Source: Prolixibacteraceae bacterium
Lineage (GTDB): Bacteria > Bacteroidota > Bacteroidia > Bacteroidales > Prolixibacteraceae
Length of the DNA: 9,392 nucleotides
Assembly (NCBI GenBank): GCA_027858145.1
Contig: JAQIDF010000301.1
Location: forward strand, 1-9,392
Direction: 5' to 3'
Below the pieces are notes generated by a model. It was not told the origin of the DNA. It made no database searches and saw only the letters and a list, made by a program, of their open reading frames with translations. The position numbers and the translations under genes were made by a program. Shown one piece after another: positions 1 to 6,476 of the stretch (its first letter is position 1; each line of letters opens with the position of its first letter).

Positions 1-7
1 GAACAAA

Positions 8-2185
8 ATGGAAAAATCAACAAAAGGAAACTGCCCGGTAATGCACGGGGCAAATACAGATACGAACAGTTCTGTAATGAGTTGGTGGCCAAATGCACTT
101 AATTTGGATATCCTTCACCAGCACGATACAAAAACAAACCCTTTAGGACAGGAATTTAATTATCGGGAAGAATTTAAAAAACTGGATTTGGAAGCCGTAA
201 AAAGCGACCTTAAAAAGTTAATGACCGATAGTCAGGACTGGTGGCCGGCCGACTGGGGTAACTACGGTGGTTTGATGATACGGATGGCGTGGCACAGTGC
301 CGGTACATATCGTACAGCCGATGGTCGTGGCGGCAGCAATACCGGCAATCAGCGTTTTGCCCCACTCAATAGTTGGCCTGATAATGTGAACCTGGACAAG
401 GCACGCAGACTGTTATGGCCTGTAAAGAAAAAGTACGGTAACAAATTATCATGGGCCGATTTAATGATTCTGGCCGGAAATATGGCCTATGAATCTATGG
501 GATTTAAAACCTTTGGTTTTGGTGGCGGACGAGAAGATATTTGGCATCCTGAAAAAGATATTTATTGGGGCTCAGAGAAAGAATGGCTGGATAAAAATCG
601 TTATTCCGACAAGTCGGATGAAGAAACGCTTGAAAATCCCCTGGCTGCAGTTCAAATGGGATTGATTTATGTTAACCCCGAAGGTGTTGACGGAAAACCT
701 GACCCTCTGAAAACAGCACAGGCCATGCGTGTGACATTTGAGCGTATGGCAATGAATGATGAAGAAACTGTGGCATTAACCGCCGGAGGCCATACGGTAG
801 GTAAAACGCACGGCAATGGCGATGCATCCCTTTTGGGGCCTGATCCCGAAGGCGCACCTGTGGAAGAGCAAGGTTTGGGTTGGAAAAATCCACAAGGTAA
901 AGGACATTCCGAAAATACTGTTACAAGTGGTTTGGAGGGTGCATGGACTACTCACCCAAACAAGTGGAACAACACTTATTTCTACTTGCTTTTTACCTGC
1001 GATTGGGAAACTCGGGAGAGCCCTGCCGGTGCTAAACAATGGGAGCCGATAAATATTAAAGAGGAAGATAAACCTTTCGATGCCCATGTTAAGGGTGTAC
1101 GCAGGAACCCGATGATGACCGATGCGGACATGGCTTTAAAAATGGATCCGGAGTATCGAAAAATTGCAGAGCGTTTTTATAAAGACCCCAAATACTTCGA
1201 GGAGGCGTTTGCCCGTGCATGGTTTAAGCTTACCCACCGCGATCTGGGGCCTAAAAGCCGGTATGTGGGAGCCGATGTGCCCGAAGAAGATTTAATTTGG
1301 CAAGATCCTATTCCCACAGTAAATTATACCCTTTCAGAATCGGAAATTGAAGAGATGAAAGTTAAACTGCTGAATTGTGGTTTGAGCCTAAGCGAACTGA
1401 TTAATACTGCATGGGACAGTGCACGTACTTTCAGGTGTTCCGATTACAGGGGCGGGGCAAATGGAGCTAGAATACGACTTGCACCTCAAAAAAACTGGGA
1501 AGGAAATGAACCTGAGCGACTTCAGAAAGTTTTGAAAAAACTCACAGAAATACAGGAAGGTTTAGCCAAAAAAGTGAGCATTGCCGATTTAATTGTTTTA
1601 GGCGGAAGTGCAGCCGTAGAAAAAGCTGCGCACGAAGCCGGAGTAAATATTAAAGTGCCGTTTGCACCCGGCAGGGGCGATGCTACTGATGAAATGACCG
1701 ATGCCGAATCGTTTGATTATTTAGAACCTTTGCATGATGGTTACAGAAACTGGCAGAAGAAAGAATACGTTGTAAAGTCTGAGGAGATGCTTCTCGACAG
1801 AACTCAGCTCATGGGGCTAACCGCACCTGAAATGACAGTGCTGGTTGGTGGTATGCGTGTATTGGGAACAAACCATGGAGGAACTAAGCATGGTGTGTTT
1901 ACTGACAAAGTTGGAGTGCTGACAAACGATTTCTTTGTAAACCTTACTGATATGAACTATACATGGGAGCCTGTTTCTGAAAATCTTTACAACATTGTAG
2001 ATAAAAAGACTAAGCAATCCAAATGGACGGCATCCCGGGTTGATTTGGTTTTTGGCTCTAATTCAGTATTACGTGCTTATGCCGAACTGTACGCACAGGA
2101 CGACAACAAAGAAAAGTTTGTTAACGATTTTGTGAGTGCATGGGATAAAGTGATGAATGCGGATCGCTTTGATTTGAAGAAATAA
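8..2185 (+). CDS. katG: Catalase-peroxidase KatG (bifunctional haem enzyme)
   Basis: Cytosolic class I haem peroxidase that breaks down hydrogen peroxide by catalase and peroxidase reactions. The protein has 725 residues, normal for KatG, with two tandem peroxidase-like domains. The N-terminal domain (about 40-425) holds the haem site: distal Arg92, Trp95 and His96 in the RMAWHSAGTYR motif, proximal His262 in GGHTVGKTHG, with Trp313 and probably Asp374 behind it. Trp95, Tyr221 and Met247 match the Met-Tyr-Trp crosslink that catalase activity needs, and Arg411 matches the mobile arginine. The C-terminal domain (about 430-725) keeps the fold, but its WDSARTFR segment lacks the distal His, as is normal. 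The N-terminal CPVMHG motif supports this start. There is no signal peptide. Only 7 bases precede the ATG, so promoter and ribosome binding site cannot be judged. glgP starts 18 bp downstream. Residue roles are by comparison with M. tuberculosis KatG from memory. Confidence 0.97.
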   Translation: MEKSTKGNCPVMHGANTDTNSSVMSWWPNALNLDILHQHDTKTNPLGQEFNYREEFKKLDLEAVKSDLKKLMTDSQDWWPADWGNYGGLMIRMAWHSAGTYRTADGRGGSNTGNQRFAPLNSWPDNVNLDKARRLLWPVKKKYGNKLSWADLMILAGNMAYESMGFKTFGFGGGREDIWHPEKDIYWGSEKEWLDKNRYSDKSDEETLENPLAAVQMGLIYVNPEGVDGKPDPLKTAQAMRVTFERMAMNDEETVALTAGGHTVGKTHGNGDASLLGPDPEGAPVEEQGLGWKNPQGKGHSENTVTSGLEGAWTTHPNKWNNTYFYLLFTCDWETRESPAGAKQWEPINIKEEDKPFDAHVKGVRRNPMMTDADMALKMDPEYRKIAERFYKDPKYFEEAFARAWFKLTHRDLGPKSRYVGADVPEEDLIWQDPIPTVNYTLSESEIEEMKVKLLNCGLSLSELINTAWDSARTFRCSDYRGGANGARIRLAPQKNWEGNEPERLQKVLKKLTEIQEGLAKKVSIADLIVLGGSAAVEKAAHEAGVNIKVPFAPGRGDATDEMTDAESFDYLEPLHDGYRNWQKKEYVVKSEEMLLDRTQLMGLTAPEMTVLVGGMRVLGTNHGGTKHGVFTDKVGVLTNDFFVNLTDMNYTWEPVSENLYNIVDKKTKQSKWTASRVDLVFGSNSVLRAYAELYAQDDNKEKFVNDFVSAWDKVMNADRFDLKK

Positions 2186-2203
2186 AAAAACAAACATAAC
2201 ATT

Positions 2204-4708
2204 ATGGCAGAAAGAATCAGCACAAATCGTATTCCGGCAACTAAAATAAGTGCGTGTAACCTTCGTACCGGAATGGATAAAGATTGTTTAAAAGAGGCCA
2301 TTATTGACCAATTGTATTATAAACAGGGGCGAAATCCGGCTAATGCATCAATCAACGATGTTTATTTGGCGGTTTCTTATGCTCTTCGCGACAGGCTATT
2401 GCAACGAGGATTAAAAACATTTGATACGGTGTTAGCCGATAAAAAGGTTCGTCTTGTCAGTTACCTCTCAGCCGAGTTTCTCATGGGGCCACAATTAGGG
2501 GCAAATTTAATCGATTTAAATGTTTATGAAGAAATGCAACAAGCCGTAACTGAGCTTGGTTTTGATTTTAAATCAATTTTAGAACAAGAAGAAGAGCCGG
2601 GTTTGGGAAATGGCGGTTTGGGTAGGTTGGCTGCATGTTACATGGATTCTCTTGCATCGGTGGAAATACCAGCTATTGGATATGGTATTCGTTATGAATT
2701 TGGCATTTTCGACCAGGAAATTAAAGATGGTTGGCAGGTAGAAATTACCGACAAATGGTTACGTTATGGTAATCCATGGGAAATTGCACGACCTGAAAGT
2801 GCGATAAATGTAAAATTTGGAGGTAATACCGAATGGTATAAGGATAATAATGGCAAAAAATTGCGACGCTGGATTCCGGCATATATGGTAAAAGGAATTC
2901 CTTACGATACCTCAGAAATGGGGTATGATGTTGATTCGTGTAATTTTCTTCGCTTATGGAAATCGGAGGCAGTGGAATCTTTTGATTTTACATCGTTTAA
3001 TCATGGAGATTATTACAAGGCAGTAATGGAAAAGGTAGAGTCGGAAAACATAAGTAAAGTGCTATACCCGAATGATGAAAAGGCAGAAGGGAAACAATTA
3101 CGTTTAAAACAGCAATACTTCTTTTCTTCCTGTTCTTTGCAGGATATGATGCGTATGCACTTGAAACACAATGGACAGCCACAGGAGTTTTATAAAAAAT
3201 GGGCTATACAGCTTAACGATACGCACCCTGCTGTTTCGGTAGCTGAATTAATGAGGCTTTTAGTTGATGAGCATCAATTAGACTGGGTAGCTGCATGGGA
3301 AACTACCTGTAAAACATTTAGCTATACCAACCATACTTTGTTGCCTGAAGCATTAGAAAAATGGCCACTTGACCTGTTTAAAAACCTACTGCCACGTTTA
3401 TTAGAAATTATTTATGAAATCAACCTTAGGTTTTTGGAACAAGTAAAGGCTAAATTTCCCGGAGATGATGCTTTGATATCCCGAATGTCGATTATTGATG
3501 AAACAGGAAATTCTTACATCCGAATGGCGAATTTGGCGTGCGCAGGAAGCTATGCGATTAATGGAGTTGCAGCTTTACATACTCAGTTGCTAAAACAGAA
3601 AGTGTTGAATGATTGGGTGGCAATGTATCCTGAACGCTTTCATAATGTTACCAACGGTGTAACTCCACGTCGTTTTGTGGTTTTAAGTAATCCCGGATTA
3701 AGTAAACTTATAACCGGAGCTATTGGTGAAAACTGGCCTCGAAATCTAGATGAACTCAGACAACTTGAACCCTTTGCCAACGATGCTTCTTTTAAAGAAC
3801 AATTTCGAAAAGTAAAACTGGATAATAAACAGATACTTTCTTCAAGAATAAAAGAAAGAACAGGCATTGTCGTCAATCCGGCTTCGATGTTCGATATACA
3901 GGTAAAGCGTATTCATCAATATAAAAGACAAGATCTTAATGCTTTGCATATTCTGACACTATATATACGCATTAAACACAACCCTTCCATTGATATTGAA
4001 CCCCGAACATTTATTTTTGGAGGAAAAGCAGCACCGGGATACCGCATGGCTAAACTTATGATTAAACTGATTACCTCAGTAGGTAATTTAGTTAATAACG
4101 ACCCTGATGTTCGTGACCGTTTGAAAGTTGTTTTCTACCCGGATTTTAATGTTAAAAATGCTCAATACATTTATCCGGCAGCCGATTTGTCAGAACAGAT
4201 TTCTACTGCCGGGAAAGAAGCCAGTGGCACAGGAAACATGAAATTTTCCATGAATGGCGCACTGACTATTGGTACGCTTGATGGAGCAAATATTGAAATT
4301 AGAGAAGAAGTAGGGGAAGAGAACTTCTTTCTGTTTGGACTAAATGCGGAACAGGTTGAGGAAACTAAACAAAATGGATACAACCCCGGTTTTATTTATG
4401 AAAATAACCAGGAACTTAAACAATCAATAGACCTTATTGACTCAGGACTTTTGTCTGGTGGCGATAAAAACTTATTTAAACCAATTACTGAGCATTTATT
4501 AAGGTACGACCCATATTTGCTTTTTGCTGATTATCCTTTATATATTTCGTGTCAGGAATTGGTTTCCAAAACGTGGAGCAATAAGGATGAGTGGGACAAG
4601 ATGGCCATTTTAAATGTTGCACGAATGGGTAAATTCTCGTCGGACAGATCTATTAGAGACTATTGTGAAAAAATTTGGAAAGTGAAGCCATATAGAATAA
4701 AGGGATAA
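2204..4708 (+). CDS. glgP: Glycogen/alpha-glucan phosphorylase (GT35 family)
   Basis: Cytosolic PLP-dependent enzyme that removes terminal alpha-1,4-linked glucose from glycogen or maltodextrin with phosphate, giving glucose-1-phosphate. The protein has 834 residues, full length for the muscle/E. coli GlgP type. The glycine-rich loop PGLGNGGLGRLAA lies at 132-144, His377 in YTNHTLLPEAL, and VKRIHQYKRQ from 567 supplies Arg569 and Lys574. EASGTGNMKF contains the PLP Schiff-base lysine at Lys680. These positions coincide with rabbit muscle phosphorylase numbering as I recall it. The Glu usually found in KRIHEYKR is Gln572 here. The first 25 or so residues do not resemble the animal phosphorylation-site region, so phosphorylation control is not expected. 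Family similarity begins near DCLKEAIIDQLYY, so Met24 (2273) is an alternative start; the ATG at 2204 fits the short gap to katG better. No clear Shine-Dalgarno sequence is visible. Likely cotranscribed with katG. Confidence 0.95.
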   Translation: MAERISTNRIPATKISACNLRTGMDKDCLKEAIIDQLYYKQGRNPANASINDVYLAVSYALRDRLLQRGLKTFDTVLADKKVRLVSYLSAEFLMGPQLGANLIDLNVYEEMQQAVTELGFDFKSILEQEEEPGLGNGGLGRLAACYMDSLASVEIPAIGYGIRYEFGIFDQEIKDGWQVEITDKWLRYGNPWEIARPESAINVKFGGNTEWYKDNNGKKLRRWIPAYMVKGIPYDTSEMGYDVDSCNFLRLWKSEAVESFDFTSFNHGDYYKAVMEKVESENISKVLYPNDEKAEGKQLRLKQQYFFSSCSLQDMMRMHLKHNGQPQEFYKKWAIQLNDTHPAVSVAELMRLLVDEHQLDWVAAWETTCKTFSYTNHTLLPEALEKWPLDLFKNLLPRLLEIIYEINLRFLEQVKAKFPGDDALISRMSIIDETGNSYIRMANLACAGSYAINGVAALHTQLLKQKVLNDWVAMYPERFHNVTNGVTPRRFVVLSNPGLSKLITGAIGENWPRNLDELRQLEPFANDASFKEQFRKVKLDNKQILSSRIKERTGIVVNPASMFDIQVKRIHQYKRQDLNALHILTLYIRIKHNPSIDIEPRTFIFGGKAAPGYRMAKLMIKLITSVGNLVNNDPDVRDRLKVVFYPDFNVKNAQYIYPAADLSEQISTAGKEASGTGNMKFSMNGALTIGTLDGANIEIREEVGEENFFLFGLNAEQVEETKQNGYNPGFIYENNQELKQSIDLIDSGLLSGGDKNLFKPITEHLLRYDPYLLFADYPLYISCQELVSKTWSNKDEWDKMAILNVARMGKFSSDRSIRDYCEKIWKVKPYRIKG

Positions 4709-4803
4709 AACTTAAACAGAGTTTCTTAAAAAACCAGATTAAAAAAGCGATTTACATAGCTATTTTATAAATGCTGGCAATAACTTGGATAAAATAATAT
4801 TCT
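4709..4803. other. Short intergenic spacer between glgP and sthA
   Basis: AT-rich 95-bp spacer. The only inverted repeat I can see is AAACT/AGTTT (4708-4712 and 4720-4724), which is too weak and AT-rich to call a terminator. No convincing Bacteroidota-type promoter (TTG plus TAnnTTTG) was found. Read-through from glgP into sthA is therefore possible but not shown. Confidence 0.5.
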
Positions 4804-6198
4804 ATGAGTGATTTAAGTAAAGATAATTTTGATTTAATCGTAATTGGTTCAGGCCCGGCTGGTCAAAAAGGAGCAATAGCAGCTTCAAAATTAGGTAAAA
4901 AAGTTGCCGTGATCGATCGGAAATATATGATTGGTGGGGTGTCGCTACACAGAGGGACAATTCCTAGTAAAACCCTGAGAGAAGTAATCATATATCTTTC
5001 CGGCATTCGTCAGCGCAGTTTTTATGGAAAAGATTATAGCATTAAAGAAAATATTAGTGGAGAAGATTTGGATACCCGAATTAAGATTGTAGAACAGCGA
5101 GAAATGGCTGTTATTAATGATCAACTTAAACGGAATGGCATTCAACTGTTTTATGGAATGGCTCGGTTTATCGATAAGCACACCGTTGAGGTTGATGCAG
5201 ATGATGGTGTTTTGCAACTTAAAGCCGAGCATTTTCTAATTGCTTGTGGAACCCGTCCTGCCGATAATCCTAAAATTCCTTTTGATGGTGAGAAAATTAT
5301 TAATGTAGATCAGATTCTTAATCTTAAAGTAATGCCCCGCAAAATGATTGTTATTGGCGCTGGTGTTATAGGTTTAGAATATGCTTCGATGTTTTCAGCA
5401 ATGGATGTTGAAGTAACTTTAATTGAGCAAAGGCCTGAGATGTTAACCTTTGTCGATGACGAAATTATAGATCGTTTAAGTTACCACCTTCGGAATCAGA
5501 ATACGATTTTCCGATTGAATGAAACACTGAAAAACGTAAAAAAAGATACTGATGGAATGGTGGTGGCTAAATTAGAAAGTGGTAAAACAATAAAAGCTGA
5601 AACTTTTGTTTATGCTGTTGGCAGGCAAGCTAACTCAGACCTGTTGAATTTAGATGTATTGGGTGTTGATGTAGATGAAAGAGGAAGAATAGATGTTAAC
5701 GACCAATTTCAAACCAAACTTTCTCATATTTATGCAGCCGGCGATGTGATTGGTTTTCCGGCTCTGGCAGCATCATCAATGGAGCAGGGGCGAATGGCGG
5801 CCTGCAACATGTTTGGAGCCCCTGCAAATTACAAACCCGAATTGTTGCCTTACGGAATATATACCATTCCTGAAATATCAATGATAGGTAAAACAGAGCA
5901 GGAGTTAACAGCAGCTAAAGTTCCTTACGAAACAGGAATCTCTCGTTTTGTAGAATTAGCGCGCAGCGGTATAATGGGGCTTGAAATTGGTGTGTTAAAA
6001 CTATTATTTGATCCTAAAACATTAAAATTACATGGCGTACATATTATTGGCGAAACAGCCACTGAATTAATTCATATTGGACAATCTGTAATTAGTTTTG
6101 GTGGAACCATAGAATATTTTCGAGATACTGTTTTTAACTATCCAACCCTGGCTGAAGCATACAAAGTTGCAGCCTTAGACGGGTTGAATAAACTGTAA
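4804..6198 (+). CDS. sthA: Soluble pyridine nucleotide transhydrogenase (Si-specific, FAD flavoprotein)
   Basis: Probably transfers hydride between NADPH and NADH through bound FAD, without energy coupling, in the cytosol. The 464 residues are normal for SthA. In order: FAD-binding GSGPAG (15-20), the loop GGVSLHRGTIPSK (44-56), the pyridine-nucleotide motif GAGVIG (185-190) with Glu208 ending the next strand, a second FAD contact AAGDVIG (311-317), and the dimerisation domain (about 350-464). Two features separate it from the related dihydrolipoamide dehydrogenases. The CxxxxC redox disulfide is missing (Ser47 and Thr52 stand there), and the C-terminal His-Pro active site is replaced by FNYPTLAEAYK (444-454), the SthA signature. 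It looks closer to the mycobacterial type (GTIPSKTLRE, SMEQGR, ELARSGIMG) than to E. coli SthA. The start gives a normal N-terminus, though no Shine-Dalgarno sequence is visible. The direction of hydride transfer cannot be read from sequence. Confidence 0.91.
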   Translation: MSDLSKDNFDLIVIGSGPAGQKGAIAASKLGKKVAVIDRKYMIGGVSLHRGTIPSKTLREVIIYLSGIRQRSFYGKDYSIKENISGEDLDTRIKIVEQREMAVINDQLKRNGIQLFYGMARFIDKHTVEVDADDGVLQLKAEHFLIACGTRPADNPKIPFDGEKIINVDQILNLKVMPRKMIVIGAGVIGLEYASMFSAMDVEVTLIEQRPEMLTFVDDEIIDRLSYHLRNQNTIFRLNETLKNVKKDTDGMVVAKLESGKTIKAETFVYAVGRQANSDLLNLDVLGVDVDERGRIDVNDQFQTKLSHIYAAGDVIGFPALAASSMEQGRMAACNMFGAPANYKPELLPYGIYTIPEISMIGKTEQELTAAKVPYETGISRFVELARSGIMGLEIGVLKLLFDPKTLKLHGVHIIGETATELIHIGQSVISFGGTIEYFRDTVFNYPTLAEAYKVAALDGLNKL

Positions 6199-6476
6199 CT
6201 ACAACCTGGTTGAATGTAAATATTATACATTATCAAGAATGAAAATCATAGTCCTTGAACATAAAAGCCACACCATAATAGACGTATTTAACATACATAG
6301 AAATAATTATGATTATATCTAATATTGTAAGTGATCTATCACCACAATTCCTGATAATCGGTAAACGAGTACTTGTTATTATGTACTAAGAGATTAATGA
6401 TATAAATAGAAATATTGTATTATTGCAAAGATGATAGCGAATTACCTACAACCCATAAAAATGAACTTTCATACAT
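6199..6476. other. AT-rich intergenic region upstream of the cotransporter gene
   Basis: This 278-bp region is the longest gene-free stretch of the window and probably carries the promoter of the cotransporter gene. It holds three small inverted repeats: AATGTA/TACATT (6213-6218 and 6226-6231), the 12-bp palindrome at 6331-6342, and AGTAC/GTACT (6368-6372 and 6383-6387). None is followed by a T-run, so none looks like a sthA terminator. TATTATTG at 6418-6425 resembles the Bacteroidota -7 element TAnnTTTG with one mismatch, but it lacks a matching upstream TTG element. I see no credible gene here. Confidence 0.5.
6331..6342. promoter_or_regulatory. 12-bp palindrome, possible operator
   Basis: The sequence GTGATCTATCAC is an inverted repeat with perfect 5-bp arms (GTGAT/ATCAC) and a 2-bp centre. 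It lies about 135 bp upstream of the cotransporter start. The arms resemble CRP/FNR-type half-sites, but the spacing does not fit either consensus. A role as a regulator binding site is only a guess, and a short palindrome in AT-rich DNA may arise by chance. Confidence 0.25.

Noticed and set aside
776..1087. Minus-strand open frame of 103 codons inside katG
   Set aside because: It lies wholly within the well-supported katG frame, and its translation shows no family features.
4945..5232. Minus-strand open frame of 95 codons inside sthA
   Set aside because: It overlaps the conserved N-terminal part of SthA, and its product has no recognisable features.
4804..6198. Dihydrolipoamide dehydrogenase as the product of this gene
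   Set aside because: The redox disulfide cysteines and the C-terminal His-Pro active site are absent, and SthA-specific motifs are present.
6213..6231. AATGTA/TACATT hairpin as the sthA terminator
   Set aside because: The stem is short and AT-rich, and no T-run follows it.
6239..6322. 27-codon plus-strand frame in the intergenic region after sthA
   Set aside because: There is no ribosome binding site and no recognisable motif, and it lies in AT-rich DNA where such frames arise by chance.
6418..6425. TATTATTG as the -7 promoter element of the cotransporter gene
   Set aside because: It has one mismatch to TAnnTTTG and no matching TTG element at the expected distance upstream, which is too weak in AT-rich DNA.
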